From Sympetrum striolatum (taxonomy: Eukaryota; Arthropoda; Insecta; Odonata; Libellulidae): a DNA stretch of 64,000 nucleotides. Positions 49,085 to 57,760 of the stretch are shown one piece after another. The position numbers were made by a program, and so were the translations under genes. The stretch lies in NCBI GenBank assembly GCA_947579665.1, contig OX388350.1, forward strand, positions 91,283,152 through 91,347,151, in the 5' to 3' direction. How positions within the stretch are numbered: the stretch's first letter is position 1; every line of letters starts with the position of its first letter. The notes under the pieces were generated by a model. That model saw only the letters and a list, made by a program, of their open reading frames with translations, did no database searches and was not told the DNA's origin.

Positions 49085-49299
49085 AGTAGCATTAATGTTG
49101 GCAAAGAGTAATTACTTTGCTGGCCCAATGTAGGGCCAACGAAGTTACGGTTGGGCCTCTGTTGGCTGGTGTTGGTTGGCCCAACGTAGGGGAATGGTGG
49201 GTTGGCAAACGGTGAGGCGGAGTGCCATTCCATACCGTTGGCCAACCGTGGACAACAACGGTTTGCCAACGTTGGCCCAACGGTGTCGTGTTACTTGGG
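49085..49299. repeat. element B right subterminal array and terminus
   Basis: About 215 bp rich in GTTGGCCCAAC, GGGCCAACG and TTGGCAAACGG words, ending CGTGTTACTTGGG. On the other strand it opens with GTAACAC then CCGTTGGGCCAACGTTGGCA, matching the words of the left array in inverted orientation. Confidence 0.75.
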
Positions 49300-49555
49300 T
49301 TATTGCATGAGACAATATTGCAATGCTCCATAACTCTACAGCAATTAAATCCAACTTTAAACTTATTTCTACTTGATTAAATTTAACTTATGATTATCGC
49401 TATCACATTCAATAATTACATTGCACAGTACACTTTTATGGGGCTTACCTATGCATACAATTTTCAAATGTTTTTCATCACCAAAGTCATTAAATTGTTT
49501 AATATTATTTAGCAGTTCCACATTGCTGACAAATGCTGAATGTCAGCATGATTTA

Positions 49556-50183
49556 CACCAATAACTTTGCTCTAGGATTCAGTTTAATGTGCTCTTTCAT
49601 CGCAGAGTCAGAACCCATTGATTCTGCAATTTATTCCATTAGCTGAACTTGGCACTTATGCACTCGACACTTGGCATTTATGCACTTGATCATAACACCA
49701 CCATATTTTTCTTAATTTTGCTAGTTAATGCCTTATTCTGTTCTACAGAAACTTTCCCCTTCAATTTTTTCAATGTCTTTCTCAGAGCATTGCCCTTTCC
49801 ATTCTTTGTTTGCACAACAAGGATTTTGTCCTTATACAAAGTTAACGCATCACTTACACACTCACCATGCTTTCTTAAAAACTCAATTTTTGTTTTGAAC
49901 AACGCTATCTCAGCATTTGCATCAGAAAGATTGATCATTATTTTGTACACTTTATTATTAGAATCTTTAAGATCAGCCAATCAATGCAATATTACAGTAT
50001 TTTCCATGCAATTGCCACTAGTACTGTGATTTACGTCTCATTTCTGCACAAAACCACTTTTCAACAACTTTATCCCATTTAAGTACAGCACCTTCTTTTT
50101 CTCAAGTCTGACACATTTATTACAAAGCTTTCTTCCACATTCTCCCTTGCAGTCAACCAAAGTACCTAAGTTCCTCTCTGTAT
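49556..50183 (-). pseudogene. LINE ORF1 (gag-like) relic, into which the LTR element inserted
   Basis: Read on the minus strand from the retrotransposon boundary down. A zinc-binding-like block VDCKGECGRKLCNKCV is followed, after a frame change, by EKWFCAE, resembling the PHD-like finger at the start of some insect LINE ORF1 proteins. Then comes a helical region of about 97 residues (49,980–49,690; LSDANAEIALFKTKIEFLRK), ILVVQTKNGKGNALRKTL, KLKGKVSVEQ and, after a further frame change, KYGGVMIKCINAKC. The last three follow the order of the RRM-like gag domain of non-LTR elements (KPK/KT block, GG-IxxC block). Stops and at least two frameshifts are present. The flank at 56,722 onward should be its upstream continuation. 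Confidence 0.5.
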
Positions 50184-50349
50184 TGTAACGTTTTTATTCA
50201 ACACATGACTCTGCAACGTCTTTTCGAGGAAAATGGCTACCTCGTACTCTGCCCAACAGTGCCTATTTTCCCGTTACCACAACCGGCAACAATCACGCCT
50301 ACGTAATGCAAATGCGCCTACAGAACACTCGGGACCGGTATTCATTACA
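50184..50349 (-). repeat. 3' LTR of the gypsy element
   Basis: 166 bp, in element orientation starting TGTAATGAATACCGG and ending CGTTACA. It differs from the 5' LTR at one base (the GCCTA[C]AGAAC context here against GCCTACGGAAC). The end of the integrase frame runs into it. Confidence 0.97.
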
Positions 50350-52354
50350 CTGCCCCCTCCTCAGCTCCGTTCCGTCCCGGAACCGGCAGCGCACTCCTGT
50401 TGATTCCCGGCTCTCAGACTCCACTCGAGCGACCCGCCCATCTTCATTGCTAACAACGTACTGAGCCAACCGATTAAAGTGAACCACTTTCGGCTTTCCA
50501 GTTGGTAATTTTCTTACTCGGTATATAACGTCATTAATCCGCTTCTTTACTTGGTAGGGGCCTTCCCAATTTGTCTGTAACTTAGATGACAGACCACGTT
50601 TCCTCTGCGGGTTGTACAGCCAAACTTGGTCTCCTTCTTGATAGCCGCCCTCCTTGGCGTTGAGGTCGTAACGCTCCTTGATGCGGTCACTGGCAATATT
50701 CAGCTGTTAGCGCACCTGCTCGTGGATGTCATCCATCTTTTTCCGCATTCTCGAGACGTAATCCTCTCCTGCCACGTCTTCGCCCGGTCTGGTGCCAAAT
50801 ACCAGGTCGCATGGCAGCTTGAGTTCCCGCCCGAAGAGAACTTTGGCAGGAGTTTGTCCTGTCGATTCGTGAACGGCTGATCGGTGGGCCATTAGGAAGA
50901 ACGGTACATGTTCGTCCCAGTCTCGTTGGTGTGAAGAGACCATTTTCGCCAAATAGCGGTTGAGAGTGCGATTAATTCGTTCCACCATTCCGTCAGACTG
51001 GGGGTGAAGGGCTGTGGTCCTTGTCTTCCGGAGTCCTAGCTTCTCACAGACCCTTTGAAACAGATCACTCTCAAAGTTCCTTCCTTGGTCCTAGTGCAGC
51101 TCCAGGGGTACTCCGAACCGGCAAAACATCTCCTTGACCAACACATCAGCTACCGTCACTGCTTCCTGGTTAGGGAGAGCATACGCCTCCACCCACTTAG
51201 TAAAGTAATCCATGGCGACCAGGATGTACTTATTCCCTTGTTCGGTTACTGGGAATGGTCCTGCAATGTCGATGGCAATTCTTTCGAACGGGCTCCCTAC
51301 GTTGTACTGTCTCATTGGAGCCTTGGGACGTTTTTGTGGCCCATTACTGGCGAAGCAGGTGGTACATTTCCTACACCAGTCCTTCACGTCGCCCGAGCAG
51401 TTCACCCAGTAGAATCGCTCGCGCACTTTCTGAAGGGTCTTCTTCATCCCTAAATGTCCGCCAGATGCCTCGTCGTGAAGGTACCGTAATACTTCCGGGA
51501 TCTTGCTTGAAGGAACAACCAGCTGCAGCCTCTGCTCCGTTCCATCCTGGTTCTCCAGTGCCCGTTTCAAAACGCCATCTTCCACCACTAACGAGTCCCA
51601 TTGCGCCCAATAGCTCTTGAGTTTGGGGGAGCCTGATGAAATTTCCGGCCATTCCGGACGCTGACCCTTTTCCTTCCAAACCAGAATTTCCTTAAGGACC
51701 GGGTCCTTTCTCTGGTCAAGTCGTAACGAAGGAAGCGTCCATTCTACGGAGACCACGGTAGTTCTACAGACCCTCTCCGACTTTTCTTCGGCTCGATGAC
51801 AATGAGAGCACTCTAAAGGGCACGGTCTTCTAGAGAGCGCGTCTGCATTTCCATGACTCTTACCAGGCCGATGTTCGATGTCGAATTCATACTCCTGGAG
51901 CCTCTCGATCCAGCGAGCTATCTGTCCTTCAGGGTTCTTGAACTGGAGGAGCCATTTGAGTGCGGCATGATCGGTTCGCAGTAGAAACTTCCGTCCGTAC
52001 AGGTATTTGTAGAAATGTTCCACAGACTTAACGACGGCTAACAGCTCACGCCTGGTCACGCAATAGTTGCGTTCGGGTTTCGAGAGCGTCTTGCTAAAGT
52101 AAGCAATAACCCGCTCCTGCCCGCCTTGGATTTGGGACAAGATTCCTCCGATTCCGAAGTTACTTGCGTCCGTATCCACGATAAATTTCTCTCGTTCGTT
52201 CGGATATCCAAGGATCGGGGATGTTGTCAATGCCTCCTTAAGCTCTACAAAGGCTTCCTGACAGTCCTGACCCCACTCGAATTTCCTGGCCTCCTCGGTG
52301 AGTCTTGTCAGTGGTTTCGCAATGTTCGCAAACCCTTTCACGAACCGTCGGTAA
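50299..52354 (-). pseudogene. pol: RNase H and integrase part
   Basis: Continues from the mariner insertion point in one frame. RNase H: FIVDTDASNFGIG, CVTRRELLAVV, LLRTDHAALKW, NADALSR, carrying the catalytic acidic residues. Integrase zinc-binding part: LHDEASGGHLG then WCRKCTTC. Catalytic core: IAIDIAGPF (first Asp), DQGRNF (second Asp) and HPQSDGMVERI (Glu). The C-terminal GPY-type module reads WEGPYQVKKRINDVIYRVRK, and the frame ends inside the 3' LTR at 50,299. Two in-frame stops break it: TAG at 51,091–51,093, exactly before the second catalytic Asp, and TAA at 50,707–50,709 in the C-terminal domain. All parts are in the same frame, so only point changes are needed to explain the breaks. 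Confidence 0.92.
50350..50366 (-). other. polypurine tract
   Basis: In element orientation GAGGAGGGGGCAG lies directly before the 3' LTR. This is the expected plus-strand primer site for reverse transcription. Confidence 0.85.
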
Positions 52355-53689
52355 TACGAGGGTCATCCGGAAAGTAGTACCCGTTCGTGAAATAAAGACA
52401 CAAAAGTAAATATTAACAAACATAAAAAAATTTATTTGAAAGAGGATACTTTGAACTACTTCTCAACATAATCTCCAAGCAAATTAAGGCATTTGTCATA
52501 ACGTGTGACAAGTTTCTGTATTCCTGCTGCATAGTTCTCCGCCGCCAGCTCATTGAGATACAGGGTCACTCCTTTAAGTTCTTCATCGCTGTCAAATCTT
52601 TTCCCCGCCAAAAAGTCTTTAAGCTGTGTAAAGAGATGAAAATCTGAAGGGGCCAAGTCCGGGCTATACGGTGGATGGTCGAAAGTTTCCCATTTGAATT
52701 GCTGCAAAAGTCTTTGTGTTATCCCAGCTGCATGAGGCCTGGCATTGTCATGAACGAGAATGACACCAGTAGACAATAGACCTCGCCGCCGATTTTGTAT
52801 TGCCCGCCGTAATTTCTTTAATGTTTCACAATACGCATTGGCATTAATAGTGTCTCCACGGGCCATAAAATCAATAAGCAATACACCTCGTCGATCCCAG
52901 AAAATGGTTGCCATGAGTTTCCTGGTGGACAGAACTGTCTTGAATTTTTTTGGTTTGTTTGGTGAATGAGCATGATGCCACTCCATTGACTGTCGTTTAC
53001 TCTCAGGTGATGCATAACAAACCCATGTTTCGTCACCAGTAATTATGCGAGTCAAGAAAGAGTCTCCTTCATCAGAATAACGTCCCAAAAACGTCAGTGC
53101 TGCAGCCATACGCTTGGTTTTGTGCTCATCTGTAAGCATGCGAGGGACCCATCTTGCACAAATTTTTGCATAATGCAGATGGTCTTTAACAATTTCATGA
53201 ACAATTGTTCGAGAAACATTGGGAAAATGCTCACAGATGTCATCAATTGTGACGCGCCGATCGTTCCTCACGAATTCGTCAACTGAGCTCACCAGTTGGT
53301 CTGTAATGACAGACGGTCTCCCCGAACGCTCATCGTCGTGTGTGTTCCCCCTCCCCATGTTGAACTTGCGACACCACCGCCGAACAGACGACTCGTCCAT
53401 TACATTGTCTCCATACACCTCCTTTAATTGGCGATGAATATCACATGGGCGAACGTTTCTTGCATTGAGGAATTTAATCACTGCCCTCACTTCACAACTG
53501 GCGGCGTTCTCAATTTTTTTAAACATTGTAAACAATCACAGAAACAACACAGGCAATGCTAGCGTCACGCAACTTGGCTCAAAGAAGGCAGACAAACCAC
53601 TGAAGCTATCTGACCTTGTCCAGCGGCTACTCGCGTCGTCAGCACTTCATGCGGCACTAACGGGTACTACTTTCCAGATGACCCTTGTA
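52355..53689 (-). mobile_element. mariner transposon inserted in gypsy pol
   Basis: Element 52,357–53,687 (1,331 bp) with TA duplicated on both sides (52,355–52,356; 53,688–53,689). The ends are inverted repeats of about 28 bp with two mismatches: C(G/A)AGGGTCATC(C/T)GG then AAAGTAGTACCCGTT. It contains one uninterrupted transposase gene. It splits the conserved CTYYRRFVKGFA-like block between RT and RNase H. Removing the element with one TA restores that block and the reading frame exactly. Confidence 0.97.
52456..53535 (-). CDS. mariner transposase, D,D34D type, intact
   Basis: Catalyses cut-and-paste transposition of mariner elements at TA. The frame is 359 codons with no stop or frameshift. 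The N-terminal half has paired helix-turn-helix features: RAVIKFLNARNVRPCDIHRQ, then SSVRRWCRKFN and a GRP linker (DDERSGRPSV). A WVPRMLT motif matches the family's WVPHEL. The catalytic residues are in IITGDETWV, VILVHDNARPHA and YSPDLAPSDFHLF, with 34 residues between the second and third Asp (the Asp of APSD), the mariner D,D34D signature. Length is slightly above the usual ~345. The start could be the first ATG or the one three codons later. All diagnostic residues are present, so activity is possible. Confidence 0.95.
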   Translation of the reverse strand: MFTMFKKIENAASCEVRAVIKFLNARNVRPCDIHRQLKEVYGDNVMDESSVRRWCRKFNMGRGNTHDDERSGRPSVITDQLVSSVDEFVRNDRRVTIDDICEHFPNVSRTIVHEIVKDHLHYAKICARWVPRMLTDEHKTKRMAAALTFLGRYSDEGDSFLTRIITGDETWVCYASPESKRQSMEWHHAHSPNKPKKFKTVLSTRKLMATIFWDRRGVLLIDFMARGDTINANAYCETLKKLRRAIQNRRRGLLSTGVILVHDNARPHAAGITQRLLQQFKWETFDHPPYSPDLAPSDFHLFTQLKDFLAGKRFDSDEELKGVTLYLNELAAENYAAGIQKLVTRYDKCLNLLGDYVEK

Positions 53690-55396
53690 GGTACACAGTC
53701 CCAGGAAACTTCTCAATTGGTGCTTGTCACGGGGTACCGGCCAACCTTTAATGGCCTCTGTCTTCTCACTGTCGACCGCAATTCCATCTCCGGACACAAC
53801 GTGTCCCAAATATTGAACTTGTTGGCGCAAGAAACAGCATTTCTTCGGGTTCAGTTTTAGACCTGCCTCTCGTAGTCTCTGGAATACGCTGTTCACGTTG
53901 TCCAAGTGGTCGTCAAATGATTTTCCCACCACGATAATATCGTCCAGGTACACCAGGCAAGTTTTCCACGATAGTCCGTTCAAGATGCCTTCCATCAGCC
54001 GCTCAAAGGTCGCTGGGGCATTGCACAGCACAGCCCGAAGGGCATCACCGTAAACTGCCATAGTCCCGATCCGAGCGTAAAAGCTGTCTTCTCTTTGTCT
54101 TCAGGGGCTAGTTCAACCTGCCAGTATCCACTTTTCAAATCCAGGGTGGAAAATATCTTCGATCCTGCCAGGGTTTCCAGTGTATCGTCGATTCTTGGTA
54201 ATGGATAGCTATCCTTCCGTGTGACGTTGTTAAGTTGCCGATAATCCACACAAAATCGTGTCGATCCGTCCTTTTTCTTTACCAGGACCACTGGAGAGGC
54301 CCATGGGCTGTTTGAAGCCTCTATGATTCCTTCATCTTTCATCTCCCTAAGGACTCGTTCTGCTTCTTCGCGTTTCGCCAGTGGCAAGCGTCTAGGCGGT
54401 TGACGAATAGGTTTTGCATTCCCTGTGTCGATTTTGTGTCGGACGATGTTGCTTCTCCCTCTTACTCCGTCGTCCACATCGAACACATTTTGAAATTTAA
54501 GGAACAGGTTCCTGATTTGTTCCCTCTGTTTCATACTTCTGCCATTGCTCGTATCCGCTATTAAGCTGGCTAACTTTGGAGGGATCTTTGTCGAAGAATC
54601 GGTCGGTATTGTCCGTATCTGATGCTGAATTGACGACACGGTTGCACAATTTCCTAATACAGCGCCTCTATCCAATTTCACAGGGTGCGAATCGATGTTC
54701 ATCAATCTGATCGGGACTATATCTTCAGCAGTGATCACTTGCTTCGCCACTAGAATTCCCCGACCGACATGTGCGTCATCATTCTTGGGCTCCAGCATAA
54801 TGGTTCTTCCGCACTGTGGACTTCCTTCTAACCGCGCCATCACGAATGTTTCCCTCCTAGGATTTATTATTGTATCCTCGGAGAGAATTGCACGTATCGA
54901 AGCACTTTTTTCAGGATTTAAGATCATTTCTTCGTTGTCCACCCTCAATACTCCGCGCTTCAGATCCAATTGGAAACCACAGCTGCCCATGATGTCCATC
55001 CCTAGGATCACACAATTTTCTATGTTAGCGACGAGGAACACGGTGATCCACGATAGTCGATCCTATTGCCAGACGAATGTCCATTTCCCCATGCACATTA
55101 ACCGCAGCGCCCGTAGCCGTTCGTAGTCGCAATTTAGTTGCGACTGCCCTCTTTCTCCCAATAAGATCGTGCCGGATGATGGTTCTAGTCGCGCCCGTGT
55201 CTACCAGCATGGAACAAGGTCTTCCGTCGATTGACCCATCGACACAAACACTTCCGGATCCTGGGTTAACGGTTGCCACAATAATTGTATTCTTCGGGGC
55301 ATGGTAATCCTGGGTCGCCGTTTGCCCCATCTCACCGACCCAATCTAGTTTTCCGCCGGCGTTGGTTCCTCTTCGGTCTTCCGGTGCCTGTTGCAT
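53690..55396 (-). pseudogene. pol: protease and reverse transcriptase part
   Basis: The protease frame (55,396–55,025) overlaps the gag end by 52 nt in the −1 frame relative to gag, consistent with −1 ribosomal frameshifting. It has the LVDTGAT active site. Near 55,030 the frame shifts by one base into the next frame (55,041–53,995), which carries ILGMDIM (end of protease) and RT motifs: a PRRLPLAKREEAERV approach, GIIEASNSPWASPVVLVKKK, RFCVDYRQLN, STLDLKSGYWQ and TVMPFGLC. A 5-bp tandem duplication (TGTGC twice, about 54,010–54,020) shifts the frame again. The next frame (54,061–53,657) has NAPATFERLMEG, the YLDD catalytic box in CLVYLDDIIVVG, and GHVVSGDGI. The mariner then interrupts at 53,687. 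Confidence 0.93.
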
Positions 55397-56493
55397 TTGC
55401 TCATTAGATGCCCCAGTTCACCGCATTTCCAACATCGCGGACGAAATGGCCTACGGCTCTTCGTCTGCTCCAATACTCGCCGCACTACTTCCTCGATGCT
55501 GTCCTCCGTCACCGTTCGCACCCTACTAGGCCCGTGTGATGCTTGTTTGGCGATTTCGAACTCAAGCGCTATCGCTAACGCATCACTTAATGTCTTCGGA
55601 CGAGCCATCCTTACTGTTGTTGCTGTTTCGGGATCCTTGAGACCGTCGATAAATACGTCTTTCGACATATCTTCCAGATATTCGGCCGGGCGCGTTGGAT
55701 AAGACAGGCCAATTAACCGAACTATGGCGCATTCGAATTCTTGAAGGCTTTCGTTGGATCGTTGTTTGCGGTGCTTCAATTCGATGCGGTAGACCTGCTC
55801 CAGGTGTCTGTTACCATATCTCTCCTCCAGACGCTGCACTAGCAGCTCGTAGTCTTTCTTTTCATCGGCGGTAAGGTTTTGGATGAGGTCTAGGGCATCA
55901 TCACGTAGCGAACCCTTCAGTGCCGACGCTTTCTCTTCTTTCGTCCAGCTATAGGCTTCCGCTACGTTTTCAAACGCGCTCAGATATCGCGCGAAGGGAG
56001 TTTTGCCATCAAATGTTGGCGTCTGCAACCTGAGTGTTGACCCATCTCTCACGGTTGTTGCACAGGCTGCATACGCAGGGGCAACTGGCTTCCCCGCCCA
56101 CTCTTCAATCCGTGCGTTCAAACTGTCCATTTCTTTCCGAAACTTATCGGTTTCCTTTAGTATTTCATCTCTGAATTTCACTTCCAGGCTTCGAGCATTA
56201 TCGTTCATTTTTACCTCTAAGTTTCTCGAATTTTCTAGGAGTTCTTCTCTCAAAGTTCGAGAACTTTCGGCTATCTTTACCTCCATAATAGAAAGTCCCC
56301 TCAAAACGGCAGAAATATTTCCTTCCAACTCGAGAAGGGTGGTATCCGGATCTTCGCCATTTTCCAGCAACGCTTGGCGAAGGCGGTTTTGAAGAGCGGA
56401 CTTGTTTCCGCCGATGTCGAAGTCGCGCTCCTCAAGTTCCCTCTTCAGATCCTTCACCTTCAACTGCTCCAGAGTCACTTTAGTTGTTTCCAT
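55345..56493 (-). CDS. gag polyprotein of the gypsy element, with SAP-like N-terminus
   Basis: 382 codons, uninterrupted. It starts at the first ATG downstream of the primer-binding site. Residues about 8–42 (LKVKDLKRELEERDFDIGGN, then KSALQNRLRQAL) fit a SAP motif, normally a DNA/chromatin-binding helix pair. Residues about 55–135 are heptad-rich (repeated LREELLENSRNLEVKM-type segments) and probably coiled coil. A retrotransposon-gag capsid-like region follows (RYLSAFENVAEAYSW … LVQRLEERYGN … SNESLQEFECAIVRL). One CCHC knuckle, C354-x2-C357-x4-H362-x4-C367 (CWKCGELGHLMSKC), lies at the end. It is the only gypsy gene here without a visible lesion. Confidence 0.95.
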   Translation of the reverse strand: METTKVTLEQLKVKDLKRELEERDFDIGGNKSALQNRLRQALLENGEDPDTTLLELEGNISAVLRGLSIMEVKIAESSRTLREELLENSRNLEVKMNDNARSLEVKFRDEILKETDKFRKEMDSLNARIEEWAGKPVAPAYAACATTVRDGSTLRLQTPTFDGKTPFARYLSAFENVAEAYSWTKEEKASALKGSLRDDALDLIQNLTADEKKDYELLVQRLEERYGNRHLEQVYRIELKHRKQRSNESLQEFECAIVRLIGLSYPTRPAEYLEDMSKDVFIDGLKDPETATTVRMARPKTLSDALAIALEFEIAKQASHGPSRVRTVTEDSIEEVVRRVLEQTKSRRPFRPRCWKCGELGHLMSKCNRHRKTEEEPTPAEN

Positions 56494-56532
56494 TTCTTTC
56501 TCAAACTGAGATTCACACTAAATTATTTGTTA

Positions 56533-56550
56533 ATCCCACTTCTGACACCA
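56533..56550 (-). other. primer-binding site, probably tRNA-Leu
   Basis: In element orientation TGGTGTCAGAAGTGGGAT, one base after the 5' LTR. It is complementary to a tRNA 3' end reading ATCCCACTTCTGACACCA, which fits insect tRNA-Leu(CAA) from memory. The identity of the tRNA should be treated as likely, not proven. Confidence 0.8.
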
Positions 56551-56551
56551 A

Positions 56552-56717
56552 TGTAACGTTTTTATTCAACACATGACTCTGCAACGTCTTTTCGAGGAAA
56601 ATGGCTACCTCGTACTCTGCCCAACAGTGCCTATTTTCCCGTTACCACAACCGGCAACAATCACGCCTACGTAATGCAAATGCGCCTACGGAACACTCGG
56701 GACCGGTATTCATTACA
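56552..56717 (-). repeat. 5' LTR of the gypsy element
   Basis: 166 bp, identical to the 3' LTR except for one base. In element orientation it begins TGTAATG and ends TTACA, with TG…CA ends. Confidence 0.97.
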
Positions 56718-56721
56718 GTAT

Positions 56722-57408
56722 GATAGTTCTACAGTGACCGTTGATTAAAATGTGCTGCAATACACAGTCTTAGAGTCATTTCCCATGTTATAAATGCTTC
56801 CATAAATTGTAAAAGGTGTGAAAAAATATGTTTGTGAAATTGAGATTTATTCTTTACACTCAAACACAATCTCTAAGATATATATTTTGAAAAATGTAGT
56901 GAATTATCACAAAAACCTACAAAACTCATACTTAAACTAGCTTTTAAAGGCACTACATACCCTTCCTATGCCTTGTATTCCTCAATGGTCTCCAAAACAG
57001 ATTTTCTAAGCTTAACAAAAACTTTTTCTATTTTCCTTGGATCCTATAAATTATTTTAAGGAAGAAAACATTCAGCTTTTGCCAAACCCAGATTTAGAAA
57101 TTCCTCCATTTGCTATCAGGTGAAATGTATGTTTGGAATATCACTAATTTGTTACTCTAAAATCTTTATTATCTAATAGCAGAGCCTAAAATTGAAAGAG
57201 TATAGATTAAGGCTGTAAATTTCCAGTACTTACTGTTGATTGAATAAAATAAATAGAACAACGTTTTTTAAATTGTACGTGTTTTGAAAATTTTGGCAAA
57301 AAAGTGTCAAAGTTGGGTCTTAAAGCTTTTCAAATGAAGGTGTCAATCTAAAATAACAAATGGAGATGAATTGGTTTAATGAAGGACCAAAAGGTTTGCA
57401 ATACCTGC
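56722..57408. other. flank of the retrotransposon, LINE relic upstream part or unassigned
   Basis: This should be the continuation of the LINE ORF1 relic interrupted at 50,184, but I recognise no further conserved block on the minus strand. AT-rich, with no other feature seen. Confidence 0.35.
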
Positions 57409-57760
57409 CAGGGGTGGCTATTTAGCAGTCAACAACCCTAAATTTAACCTTTTTGATTGATTTTTGAAACAAATTTGAAACGTTTTTTTCTTGAAACAGT
57501 TTTTTGAAATTGGCAGTCGAGGTAACTCAAAAACTATTTCAACTATCAAGATCTCTGTATGCATGCATCTTTAGCATAAAATTATCTAGTTAATGAACTC
57601 AAAACATCCAAAAAAACGTTAATTTGAAAAATTAATATAGCTAATAATGAAGGGAATTTTATTAAAATTTCCACTTTCACAAATTTCAAAAGTATGTATT
57701 ATTTTAGGTCCATGGACTAGATAATGTACAGCTAACAGCAAAAAAAAGTTACCACCCCTG
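57409..57760. mobile_element. candidate MITE with CAGGGGTGG ends
   Basis: Both ends read CAGGGGTGG as inverted repeats, continuing CTATTTAGCAGT on the left and TAACTTTTTTTTGCTGTTAG on the complement of the right. The right-end sequence recurs near 63,304–63,345 (GGTGGTAACTTTTTTATGC then TGTTAGCTGTACA), so the family is dispersed. CAGGGG ends suggest hAT, but the flanking octamers do not match. Confidence 0.5.

Larger units (their letters stand above)
42566..49299. mobile_element. element B: outer repeat-bounded element interrupted by element A
   Basis: Its proposed ends are CCCTAGTAACAC (42,566–42,577) and, on the complementary strand of the right end, CCCAAGTAACAC (49,299–49,288). The right end is followed within a few bases by GTTGGGCCAACG. 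At the left, the equivalent GTTGGGCCAACGG occurs only after element A (at 46,630). Removing A therefore restores a symmetric pair of ends, giving an element of about 2.7 kb. Both ends continue with TTGGGCCAAC/GTTGGC-rich subterminal arrays. The interior holds a decayed gene with DUF4806-like segments and a pogo-type MITE. I found no clean target duplication outside the ends. No transposase is visible, so its class is uncertain. Confidence 0.5.
50180..56721 (-). mobile_element. Ty3/gypsy LTR retrotransposon with target duplication
   Basis: Element 50,184–56,717, transcribed on the minus strand. It has 166-bp LTRs with a perfect 4-bp target duplication GTAT (50,180–50,183 and 56,718–56,721). 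Order 5'→3': LTR, primer-binding site, gag, protease, RT, RNase H, integrase, polypurine tract, LTR. This is the Ty3/gypsy order (integrase last). No envelope gene follows integrase. A mariner interrupts pol at 52,357–53,687. Without it the element is about 5.2 kb. Coding breaks are listed under the individual genes. The almost identical LTRs point to recent insertion or recent LTR homogenisation. Confidence 0.97.

Noticed and set aside
50350..50706. Envelope gene downstream of integrase
   Set aside because: The frame between the integrase core and the 3' LTR is the integrase GPY-type C-terminus; there is no room for, or sign of, an envelope.
52760..53437. Plus-strand frames of 69–72 codons within the mariner
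   Set aside because: They are shadows of the intact transposase on the other strand.
54695..55126. 143-codon plus-strand frame
   Set aside because: Antisense shadow of the gypsy protease/RT frame, which has the real motifs.
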